DNA of 42,195 nt from contig LJCV01000297.1 of assembly GCA_001298575.1 (NCBI GenBank), forward strand, positions 1-42,195, in the 5' to 3' direction. Under the pieces are notes generated by a model. That model was not told where the DNA came from and searched no databases. It saw only the letters and a list, made by a program, of their open reading frames with translations. Positions 33,108 through 40,210 of the stretch are shown piece by piece. Numbering within the stretch: the first letter of the stretch is position 1; every line of letters begins with the position of its first letter. The translations under genes were made by a program, and so were the position numbers. The stretch is from Actinobacteria bacterium OK074 (GTDB taxonomy: Bacteria; Actinomycetota; Actinomycetes; Streptomycetales; Streptomycetaceae).

Positions 33108-33118
33108 TATGTCGGTCG
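33098..33118. promoter_or_regulatory. Perfect inverted repeat over the ctaE start codon
   Basis: CGACCGACAT-n1-ATGTCGGTCG: two 10-bp arms around one base, with the ATG of ctaE (33107-33105 on the minus strand) in the 3' arm. It could be a repressor operator or an mRNA hairpin that hides the start codon and its ribosome-binding region. Confidence 0.5.
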
Positions 33119-33285
33119 CTTATCTCGCCCTCACTCCGGGGGGTGCCGTTCGGAGTGTTCGTGGGGTGTGTACTGCCCGTATGGCCCATCGCGGGGCCGT
33201 CACGACTGGTGTTGACGGGGTGTGGGCAGGAGTAGCATCCGGCACACCGGTCCATTCCGTACGACGATGACGTCCCGGAGGAAGC

Positions 33286-33687
33286 ATGCAGCCGACCGCC
33301 ACCGTGCTGGTCTACAGCGACGACTCCAACACCCGTGCGCAGGTTCGTTTGGCGGTGGGGCGCCGGCCGGCTCCCGATGTACCGGCCGTGGAGTTTCTGG
33401 AGTGTGCGACTCCGGCCGCCGTTGTCGCGGAGTTGGACAAGGGGGGCATCGATGTCTGTGTCCTTGACGGGGAGGCCGTGCCGGTGGGGGGCATGGGGGT
33501 GTGCCGGCAGATCAAGGACGAGGTGTTCGGGTGCCCGCCGGTGTTGTTGTTGATGGGGCGGCCGCAGGATGCCTGGTTGGCAACTTGGAGTCGGGCTGAT
33601 GCCGCTGTGACCTTGCCGGTGGAGCCTGTTGAGTTCGCCTCGGCGTTGGCTTCGCTGCTGCGGGAACGTAAGGCTTTGAGCGCCTGA
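33286..33687 (+). CDS. Degenerate response-regulator receiver protein
   Basis: A 133-residue protein with the fold pattern of a receiver domain and nothing else. The acidic pair Asp12-Asp13 and a candidate phospho-acceptor Asp61 (VCVLDGEAVP) are kept, but the conserved Lys-Pro is Leu110-Pro111 (VTLPVEP) and the Ser/Thr position reads Met90-Gly91. Phosphorylation and its normal switch are therefore doubtful. GGAGGAA stands 6 bp before the ATG. It is divergent from ctaE; 178 bp with the ctaE palindrome lie between. A role in control of the respiratory genes would fit the position, but is not shown. I recall a small response-regulator-like gene here in other Streptomyces. Confidence 0.82.
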   Translation: MQPTATVLVYSDDSNTRAQVRLAVGRRPAPDVPAVEFLECATPAAVVAELDKGGIDVCVLDGEAVPVGGMGVCRQIKDEVFGCPPVLLLMGRPQDAWLATWSRADAAVTLPVEPVEFASALASLLRERKALSA

Positions 33688-33730
33688 TAGCTCGGGAGCT
33701 GCTGTTTGTACGCGGCTGCGGGCTCGTTCG

Positions 33731-33770
33731 GGTTGCTCGCGCAGTTCCCCGCGCCCCTAAAGGCGCGGGG
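33731..33770 (+). repeat. Dispersed repeat family A, copy 3, with hairpin
   Basis: GGTTGCTCGCGCAGTTCCCC, then GCGCCCCTAAAGGCGCGGGG. CCCCGCGCC (33747-33755) and GGCGCGGGG (33762-33770) form a 9-bp hairpin with a 6-nt loop. It lies 44 bp after the receiver-protein stop and 78 bp from the convergent L,D-transpeptidase stop, so it likely serves as a two-way terminator. Confidence 0.85.
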
Positions 33771-33848
33771 TTCAGTCGCGTCAACAGGCACCCGTGCGGA
33801 GGCACCCGTGCACAAGTCACCGTCAACAGGCGTCCTCCGCCGTCACCC

Positions 33849-35099
33849 CTACACGTCCTCCGGACGCAGACGTGCCTTGTCCGTCTCCGTGGGGCCCTTT
33901 TGCAGGGCGCTGCCCTGGTGCCACTTCTTCCAGGTGACGTTCCAGTCGCCGTAGCCGTTGCCGAAGGGGTCCATGTCGTCGCCGTTGGAGTTGACGACCT
34001 TGACGATGTCGCCGGTGCGGACCGTGTCGAAGAACCATTCGGCGTTGCCGGTGCTCATGCCCGTGCAGCCGTGGCTGACGTTCTCGTAGCCCTGGGAGCC
34101 GACGGACCAGGGGGCGGCGTGGACGTACTCGCCGCTCCAGGTGACCCTCGTGGCGTAGTAGACGGGGAGGTCGTAGGAGTCCGAGGAGCCCTCGGAGATG
34201 CCGACCGTCGTACCGCGCATACGTACGTAGTACTCCTTGCCCAGCACGACCTTGACGCCGTTGCGGGTCTCGAAGCCGGGCTTGCCGGTGGTGACGGGGA
34301 TCTCGTTGATCTCCTCGCCGTTGCGGTAGACCGTCATGGAGTGCGACGAGGCGTCGGTGACCGCGATGACCCGGTCGCCGGTGGTGAGCTTGAGGGGGGC
34401 CACCTTGGCGCCCCAGAGGCGGGTTCCGACCTTCACGCCCTCCAGGTTGGCGTGGGCCGTGATGGTGGCGTGGGTGGGCCAGTAGGTCTTCGGGCGGTAG
34501 TGCAGGGTCTCGTCGTCGACCCAGTACCAGGAGCCCTGCACGGCGGGCACCGAGTCGACCTGGAGCGCGCGTTCGACGACCGCGCGGGCCGCCTTGTCCT
34601 TGACGGGGACGCTGAGTTCGGCCGTGACGGGCTGGCCGACGCCGTACTTGCCCGCGTCGGGGCCGAAGGTGACCTTCAGGCGCTTCTTGGTCTTGGGGGT
34701 GCTGGTGTCGAACGTGACGGTCCTGCGGCCGGGTTCGCCGTCCTCGTTCTCGGTGCTGACGCGGACGGTGTAGTGGGCGCCGGCGGCCAGCGGTGCGGTG
34801 CTGTGCCAGCGTCCGCCGTCGGCGGCGAGTTCGCCGGCGACCTGGCGGCCCTTCTCGTCGGTGGCCGTGACGTCCGTGATGCGCCCCTCCGCGCCCCGGG
34901 CGGTGACCTCCAGGGGTTTGTCGGGGTCGGCCTTGCGGGCGCCGTCCACGGGGGCGCTGACGGCGATCTGCCCCGCCGCGTCGTAGGGCTTCGCCGAGAG
35001 GGGGTGGCCACCGCTGCCGCAGGCCGCCAGGCCCGCGCTGAGGGAGGCGACCAGCAGGGTGCAGCCGACGACCGTGCGGCTTTGCGGTGAGTGGCTCAT
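33849..35099 (-). CDS. Ig-like L,D-transpeptidase lipoprotein
   Basis: A 416-residue predicted lipoprotein of the YkuD L,D-transpeptidase family. A signal with lipobox AGLAAC (Cys near 27), two Ig-like domains (about 45-145 and 150-250, as in mycobacterial LdtMt2), then the YkuD domain (about 255-385) with YATRVTWSGEYVHAAPW and the catalytic Cys in VSHGCTGMS. The usual motif is SHGC[IVL][RN][ML]; here Thr-Gly follow the Cys. The C-terminal tail has aromatic/Gly sequence and is typical of the actinobacterial type. It would make 3-3 cross-links in peptidoglycan outside the membrane. It lies between the two respiratory clusters, a neighbourhood with no known link to its role. Confidence 0.92.
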   Translation of the reverse strand: MSHSPQSRTVVGCTLLVASLSAGLAACGSGGHPLSAKPYDAAGQIAVSAPVDGARKADPDKPLEVTARGAEGRITDVTATDEKGRQVAGELAADGGRWHSTAPLAAGAHYTVRVSTENEDGEPGRRTVTFDTSTPKTKKRLKVTFGPDAGKYGVGQPVTAELSVPVKDKAARAVVERALQVDSVPAVQGSWYWVDDETLHYRPKTYWPTHATITAHANLEGVKVGTRLWGAKVAPLKLTTGDRVIAVTDASSHSMTVYRNGEEINEIPVTTGKPGFETRNGVKVVLGKEYYVRMRGTTVGISEGSSDSYDLPVYYATRVTWSGEYVHAAPWSVGSQGYENVSHGCTGMSTGNAEWFFDTVRTGDIVKVVNSNGDDMDPFGNGYGDWNVTWKKWHQGSALQKGPTETDKARLRPEDV

Positions 35100-35176
35100 G
35101 AGTTCACGCTAGGGACGCCGGTGGGGCACTGCGCGGCGGGTGGGCCGGGTGGGGTACCCCGGTGTGGCAAACGAGG

Positions 35177-35210
35177 GAGCCCGGACCCTCCTGACGGAGT
35201 GTCCGGGCTC
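35177..35210 (-). terminator. Terminator after ctaF
   Basis: GAGCCCGGAC and GTCCGGGCTC form a 10-bp stem; the 14-nt loop holds a further CTCC/GGAG pair. It lies 19 bp downstream of the ctaF stop (35230). Confidence 0.8.
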
Positions 35211-35229
35211 TGTCGCGCGAGCGTGCGTG

Positions 35230-35628
35230 CTACTGCGTGCGGCTCTCGCCGTGGTAGTACTCGAAGACCCAGCCCCACAGGCCGATCGCGATGATCGGGG
35301 CCGAGAAGAAGATCAGCCACCAGCCGAAGACGACGCCCAGGAAGGTGAGCGCGCCGCCGACGCCGAGGGCGAGCGGCTGCCAGCTGTGCGGGCTGAAGAA
35401 CCCGACCTCGCCGGCCTCGTCCGAGACCTCGGCCTCCTTGTTGTCCTGTGCCTGCTGGTCGAGCCGCCGGGCCGTGAAGGCCAGGTAGTAGCCGACCATG
35501 ACGCACAGTCCGAAGGCCATGAAGAGGGCGGTGGTACCGGCCGCTTCCTTGGACCAGATGCCGTAGACGACGGCCATGCCCAGGATGAAGAGGGCCAGCC
35601 AGAGGAACATCTTGCCTTGGACCTTCAC
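35230..35628 (-). CDS. ctaF: Cytochrome c oxidase subunit IV (actinobacterial)
   Basis: A 132-residue protein with four predicted helices (about 6-25, 33-52, 84-103 and 105-122). This is the small fourth subunit of the actinobacterial aa3 oxidase; MKVQGKMFLWLALFILGMAVVY and the HSWQPLALGVGGALTFLGVVFGWW stretch are typical. The GTG at 35628 overlaps the ctaD stop by 4 bp. It is the last gene of the ctaC-ctaD-ctaF operon. Confidence 0.95.
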   Translation of the reverse strand: MKVQGKMFLWLALFILGMAVVYGIWSKEAAGTTALFMAFGLCVMVGYYLAFTARRLDQQAQDNKEAEVSDEAGEVGFFSPHSWQPLALGVGGALTFLGVVFGWWLIFFSAPIIAIGLWGWVFEYYHGESRTQ

Positions 35629-37379
35629 TTGCCGGCCTCCTTCTCACCCGTGGCGGAACCGGCGCCCGCACCGACGGCGGCCTTGACCGGCGCGTGCTCC
35701 AGCTGCTCCAGGGCGGCGATCTCCGGGTGGTGCAGGTCGAACGCCGGGGATTCGGAGCGGATGCGGGGCAGGGTGAGGAAGTTGTGCCGCGGCGGCGGGC
35801 AGGAGGTCGCCCACTCCAGCGAACGGCCGTAACCCCACGGGTCGTCGACCTCGACCTTCTTGCCGTACTTGGCCGTCTTCCACACGTTGTAGAGGAACGG
35901 CAGGATCGACATGCCGAGCAGGAACGAGCAGATCGTCGAGATCGTGTTCAGGGCGGTGAAGCCGTCGGCCGCGAGGTAGTCCGCGTACCGGCGGGGCATG
36001 CCCTCGGCGCCCAGCCAGTGCTGGACCAGGAAGGTGCCGTGGAAGCCGACGAACAGCGTCCAGAAGGTGATCTTGCCGAGACGCTCGTCGAGCATCTTGC
36101 CCGTCATCTTCGGCCACCAGAAGTGGAATCCGGCGAACATGGCGAAGACGACGGTGCCGAAGACCACGTAGTGGAAGTGCGCCACCACGAAGTACGAGTC
36201 GGAGACGTGGAAGTCCATCGGCGGCGAGGCCAGGATGACGCCGGTGAGACCACCGAAGGTGAAGGTGATCAGGAAGCCGATCGTCCACAGCATCGGGGTC
36301 TCGAAGCTCAGTGACCCCTTCCACATGGTGCCGATCCAGTTGAAGATCTTCACGCCGGTCGGTACGGCGATGAGGAACGTCATGAAGGAGAAGAACGGCA
36401 GGAGCACGCCACCGGTGACGTACATGTGGTGCGCCCACACGGTCACGGAGAGACCGGCGATGGCGATGGTGGCCGCGATCAGGTTCATGTAACCGAAGAT
36501 CGGGCGGCGGCTGAATACCGGGATGACTTCACTGATGATGCCGAAGAATGGCAGAGCGATGATGTACACCTCTGGATGGCCGAAGAACCAGAAGAGGTGT
36601 TGCCATAGCAATGCTCCGCCATTGGCTGGGTCGAAGACATGTGCCCCGAATTTCCGATCCGCCTCCAGCGCGAACAGCGCGGCGGCGAGGACCGGAAAGG
36701 CGAGCAGGACAAGAACACCCGTCAGCAGCACGTTCCACGTGAAGACCGGCATGCGGAACATGGTCATGCCGGGGGCGCGCATGCAGATGATGGTCGTGAT
36801 GAAGTTGACCGCGCCGAGGATGGTGCCGAAGCCGGAGAAGGCCAGACCCATGATCCACATGTCGGCGCCGATGCTCGGCGAGCGGACCGCGTCCGACAGC
36901 GGGCTGTAGGCGAACCAGCCGAAGTCGGCCGCGCCCTGCGGGGTGAGGAAGCCACCGACCGCGATGAGCGAGCCGAACAGGTAGAGCCAGTAGGCGAACA
37001 TGTTCAGCCGCGGGAACGCCACGTCGGGCGCGCCGATCTGCAGCGGCATGATCCAGTTCGTGAAACCGGCGAACAGCGGCGTCGCGAACATCAGCAGCAT
37101 GATCGTGCCGTGCATCGTGAACGCCTGGTTGAACTGCTCGTTCGACATGATCTGGAGGCCCGGCCGGGCCAGTTCGGCGCGCATGAGCAGCGCCATGACG
37201 CCGCCGATGAGGAAGAACGCGAACGACGTGACCAGATAGAGCGTGCCGATGGTCTTGTGGTCGGTGGTGGTGAGCCACTTGATGACCACGTTGCCGGGTT
37301 GCCTGCGCCTGACCGGCAGCTCGTTCTCGTACGAGTCCTCAGCTGCGGCGGCACCCTGGGGTTCGTTGAGGATGCTCAC
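35625..37379 (-). CDS. ctaD: Cytochrome c oxidase subunit I
   Basis: A 584-residue, 12-helix heme-copper oxidase subunit that reduces O2 to water and pumps protons. CuB and heme ligands are seen: the FTMHGTIMLLMF histidine, WFFGHPEVYIIALPFFGIISE (with the Tyr-linked His), VWAHHMYVTG and VAHFHYVVFG. The GTG at 37379 overlaps the ctaC stop; the frame runs far upstream but that stretch is a shadow of ctaC. The C-terminal tail is rich in Ala/Glu. It partners ctaC, ctaE and ctaF. The codon use near 36530-36680 is slightly less GC-rich than elsewhere in the gene (more A/T third bases), perhaps for a conserved segment. Confidence 0.97.
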   Translation of the reverse strand: MSILNEPQGAAAAEDSYENELPVRRRQPGNVVIKWLTTTDHKTIGTLYLVTSFAFFLIGGVMALLMRAELARPGLQIMSNEQFNQAFTMHGTIMLLMFATPLFAGFTNWIMPLQIGAPDVAFPRLNMFAYWLYLFGSLIAVGGFLTPQGAADFGWFAYSPLSDAVRSPSIGADMWIMGLAFSGFGTILGAVNFITTIICMRAPGMTMFRMPVFTWNVLLTGVLVLLAFPVLAAALFALEADRKFGAHVFDPANGGALLWQHLFWFFGHPEVYIIALPFFGIISEVIPVFSRRPIFGYMNLIAATIAIAGLSVTVWAHHMYVTGGVLLPFFSFMTFLIAVPTGVKIFNWIGTMWKGSLSFETPMLWTIGFLITFTFGGLTGVILASPPMDFHVSDSYFVVAHFHYVVFGTVVFAMFAGFHFWWPKMTGKMLDERLGKITFWTLFVGFHGTFLVQHWLGAEGMPRRYADYLAADGFTALNTISTICSFLLGMSILPFLYNVWKTAKYGKKVEVDDPWGYGRSLEWATSCPPPRHNFLTLPRIRSESPAFDLHHPEIAALEQLEHAPVKAAVGAGAGSATGEKEAGK

Positions 37380-38335
37380 AGGTTGTTCGTCTCCCGGTTC
37401 TTCTCGTGGCTCGTCTGCGCGATGCCGGCGGGAATGTAACCGGTCTGCCCCTTCTTGGCGAGGTCCTTGAGGTGCTGCTCGTACCGCTCCGGGGAGACGA
37501 CCTTCACGTTGAACAGCATCCGCGAGTGGTCGACGCCGCACAGCTCGGCGCACTTGCCCAGGTAGGTGCCCTCCTTGTTGGGGGTCACCTGGAAGGCGTT
37601 GGTGTGGCCGGGGACGACGTCCATCTTCATCAGGAACGGCACCACCCAGAAGTCGTGGATGACGTCGCGCGAGGTGAGGACGAAGCGGACCGTCTCGCCC
37701 TTGGGGAGCCAGAGGGTCGGGCCGGGGTTGCCGGTCTGCGGGTTCTTGGTGGCGGGGGTACCGACGTCGTAGACACCGCCGGCGTTCGCCGGGAACTGGT
37801 CCTTGAACCTGTTCGGAATCGAGGCCAGGTTCTCGTCGGTCTTCGCGTCACCGGTCACGCCGGGGACCGGGGTGACGTAGTTGAAGCCCCAGCTCCACTG
37901 GAAGCCGACGACGTTGATGGTGACGTCGGGCTTCTTGGAGAGACTGAGGATCTTCGTCTCGTCGCGAGCCGTGAAGTAGAAGAGCACCGAGACGATGACC
38001 AGCGGGACCACGGTGTACAACGCCTCGATGGGCATGTTGTACCGGGTCTGCGTCGGAACCTCGATCTTGGTGCGGCTGCGCCGGTGGAAGTAGACGCTCC
38101 ACAGGATCAGGCCCCAGACCAGCACGCCCGTGGCGATCGCGGCCGCCCACGAGCCCTGCCACAGGGAGAGGATCCGCGGACCCTCTTCGGTGGTCGGGGT
38201 GGGGAAACCAAGGCGAGGGAAATCCTTGGATGTGCAACCGGTTGCGGTCGCCAGGACCAGGCCCGAAGTCATTGCCTGCAGCAGCTTCCGCCGCATCGGG
38301 CGCCGCGGCGAGCGGTCGGAGCCGTTGGGACTCAC
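37376..38335 (-). CDS. ctaC: Cytochrome c oxidase subunit II
   Basis: A 319-residue lipoprotein subunit with the binuclear CuA centre. The N-terminus has a lipobox (ATATGC, Cys near residue 34), then two membrane helices (about 60-85 and 105-130) and an outside cupredoxin domain. CuA ligands are in VIHDFWVVPFLMKMDVVPGH and CAELCGVDHSRM. It takes electrons from QcrC. The start is the GTG at 38335; the product is then the size I recall for S. coelicolor CtaC. It is the first gene of ctaC-ctaD-ctaF. A long gap (38336-38672) upstream holds a possible -10 and a dispersed repeat. Confidence 0.96.
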   Translation of the reverse strand: MSPNGSDRSPRRPMRRKLLQAMTSGLVLATATGCTSKDFPRLGFPTPTTEEGPRILSLWQGSWAAAIATGVLVWGLILWSVYFHRRSRTKIEVPTQTRYNMPIEALYTVVPLVIVSVLFYFTARDETKILSLSKKPDVTINVVGFQWSWGFNYVTPVPGVTGDAKTDENLASIPNRFKDQFPANAGGVYDVGTPATKNPQTGNPGPTLWLPKGETVRFVLTSRDVIHDFWVVPFLMKMDVVPGHTNAFQVTPNKEGTYLGKCAELCGVDHSRMLFNVKVVSPERYEQHLKDLAKKGQTGYIPAGIAQTSHEKNRETNNL

Positions 38336-38439
38336 GTAGCGCCTTCCCGAGAGTCTCGCCCGCGCGTACGGCTGCGGCCTTCTCGCTGGTCGGTCGCCGC
38401 CCTGCGTCGGGCAGGGGTTTGGATGTTTATGCGGACCAA

Positions 38440-38445
38440 ACCCTA
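38440..38445 (-). promoter_or_regulatory. Possible -10 of the ctaC promoter
   Basis: TAGGGT on the minus strand, about 105 bp before the ctaC start. It is an exact TAGRRT match but no acceptable -35 was found at 16-19 bp. The rest of 38336-38613 shows no clear element. Confidence 0.3.
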
Positions 38446-38613
38446 CTGGACGCCTCCCGGCGGGTCGCGGGGAGGGGGGCATACGCGCCGGGGGTCCAGC
38501 CGAACGGGGTTAATGCGGGACTCCGAGGGCGGGTTGAGTGCGTGACAGGTCGGGTGGTTGGGCGCCTGATAGCTCGGGTGGTCGGGGGGTGTTTGCGGGT
38601 GCGGCGACGTCGT

Positions 38614-38641
38614 GGTTGCTCGCGCAGTTCCCCGCGCCCCT
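38614..38641 (+). repeat. Dispersed repeat family A, copy 4
   Basis: GGTTGCTCGCGCAGTTCCCC followed by GCGCCCCT, without the closing arm of the hairpin. It ends 31 bp before the start codon of the desulfurase-TusA gene, so it makes up the upstream part of its promoter region. Confidence 0.85.
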
Positions 38642-38660
38642 GAATGGTTGCCCGGGGGTT

Positions 38661-38666
38661 TAGCGT
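38661..38666 (+). promoter_or_regulatory. -10 box for a leaderless message
   Basis: TAGCGT ends 6 nt before the GTG start at 38673. This puts the transcription start at the start codon, so the message is probably leaderless, which also explains why no ribosome binding site is present. Confidence 0.45.
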
Positions 38667-38672
38667 TGCCGC

Positions 38673-40058
38673 GTGGTCTACTTCGATGCTGCTTCCGCCG
38701 TGCCCCTGCATCCCGTTGCCCGGGAGGCGTTGGTTGCCGGGCTGGAGGACGGGTGGGGGGATTCCGCCCGGTTGTACCGGGAGGGGCGGCGGGCGCGGAT
38801 GTTGCTGGATGCCGCCCGGGAGACGGCGGCGGAGGCGGTGGGGTGCCGGGCGGACGAGTTGGTGTTCGTGTCTTCCGGGACGGCGGCCGTGCACGCGGGG
38901 ATCTCGGGGGCGTTGGCGGGGCGTCGTCGCGTCGGAAGTCACCTGATCGTGTCAGCGGTCGAACACTCCTCCGTGCTCCATTCGGCGGAGGTGTGGGAGT
39001 CGGGGGGCGGATCGGTCACGCGGGTGGGGGTGGCGCGGACCGGTGCGGTGAGCCCGGCGGCGTACGGCGATGCCCTGCGGCCGGGTACCGCGCTGGCCGT
39101 GTTGCAGTCGGCCAACCACGAGGTGGGGACCGTGCAGCCGGTGGCGGAGGTGGCCGCGGTGTGCCGGGAGGCGGGGGTGCCGTTGCTGGTGGACGCGGCG
39201 CAGTCGCTGGGGTGGGGGCGGGTGGACGGTGACTGGTCCCTGCTGACCGCGAGTGCGCACAAATGGGGTGGGCCTCCCGGGGTCGGGCTGCTCGTCGTCC
39301 GCAAGGGGGTGCGGTTCGCGCCGCAAGGGGCCCTCGACGAACGGGAGTCGGGGCGGGCGCCCGGCTTCGAGAACCTCCCGGCGATCGTCGCGGCGGCGGC
39401 CTCCCTGCGCGCGGTCCGCGCGGCGGCGGACACGGAGGCGGCCCGCCTGCGGGAACTGACGGACCGGATCCGGACCCGGGTCCCGCACCTGGTGCCGGAC
39501 GTGGAGGTGGTCGGCGATCCGGTACGACGACTGCCGGGCGTCGTGACGTTCTCGTGTCTCTATGTCGACGGGGAGACCCTGTTGCACGAGCTGGACCGCG
39601 CGGGCTTCTCCGTCTCGTCCGGTTCCTCCTGCACGAGCAGCACCCTGACGCCCAGCCATGTGCTGGTCGCGATGGGGGTGCTGAGCGAGGGCAACGTCCG
39701 GGTGTCCCTGCCGTCCGGGACCCGGGCAGAGGACGTCGAACACTTCCTGGACGTACTGCCCGGGGCGGTGGCCGGAGTACGGGAGAAACTCGGCGCCCCG
39801 ACGACCGCGGCGACGGCCGCCCCGGGCACCACCTCACTCGTGGTCGACGCCCTGGGCAAGCTCTGCCCCCTGCCCGTCATCGAACTGGCGAAGGTGATCG
39901 GCGACGTCCCGATCGGCGCCACGGTACGGGTCCTGGCGGACGACGAGGCGGCCCGCCTGGACATCCCGGCGTGGTGCCAGATGCGGGGTCAGGAGTATGT
40001 GGGGGAGGAAGAGGGCGCGGGGGGAAGCCCGGTGTACGTGGTGCGCAGGGTGAGTTGA
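38673..40058 (+). CDS. Cysteine desulfurase-TusA fusion protein
   Basis: A 461-residue two-domain protein. Residues 1-375 are a NifS/IscS-type PLP enzyme: SSGTAAVHAGI (cofactor phosphate site), EHSSVLHSAE (His on PLP), LLVDAAQSLG, PLP lysine in ASAHKWGGPPG, and the mobile-loop persulfide Cys in SSGSSCTSSTL. Residues about 390-461 are a TusA-like domain with the sulfur-carrier Cys in GKLCPLPVIELAK. The enzyme would take sulfur from cysteine and hand it to its own TusA part for tRNA thiolation, molybdopterin or other sulfur use. The GTG at 38673 has no Shine-Dalgarno but a -10 box in the place for a leaderless transcript. A repeat-B hairpin follows the stop. Confidence 0.92.
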   Translation: MVYFDAASAVPLHPVAREALVAGLEDGWGDSARLYREGRRARMLLDAARETAAEAVGCRADELVFVSSGTAAVHAGISGALAGRRRVGSHLIVSAVEHSSVLHSAEVWESGGGSVTRVGVARTGAVSPAAYGDALRPGTALAVLQSANHEVGTVQPVAEVAAVCREAGVPLLVDAAQSLGWGRVDGDWSLLTASAHKWGGPPGVGLLVVRKGVRFAPQGALDERESGRAPGFENLPAIVAAAASLRAVRAAADTEAARLRELTDRIRTRVPHLVPDVEVVGDPVRRLPGVVTFSCLYVDGETLLHELDRAGFSVSSGSSCTSSTLTPSHVLVAMGVLSEGNVRVSLPSGTRAEDVEHFLDVLPGAVAGVREKLGAPTTAATAAPGTTSLVVDALGKLCPLPVIELAKVIGDVPIGATVRVLADDEAARLDIPAWCQMRGQEYVGEEEGAGGSPVYVVRRVS

Positions 40059-40069
40059 GGCAGAGGTCC

Positions 40070-40156
40070 CGCGCCCCGTTACTAAAGGGGCGCGGGGCTG
40101 TATCAATGTGCGGCTCCGCCGCGTGGGCGCGAGCAACCACAACGAACCCGCAGCCG
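40070..40156. repeat. Dispersed repeat family B, copy 2, with hairpin
   Basis: Begins with CGCGCCCC (40070-40077), loop GTTACTAAA, GGGGCGCG (40087-40094), an 8-bp hairpin 12 bp after the desulfurase stop. The rest (GGGCTGTATC, GTGCGGCTCCGCCGCGTGGG, ...CCCGCAGCC) matches copy 1 at 27557. It lies between two convergent genes. Confidence 0.82.
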
Positions 40157-40210
40157 ACATCCCACAGACCGAGGCACCCCCCTTAGTCGCCTGAGTCGGC
40201 AACCCCCACC

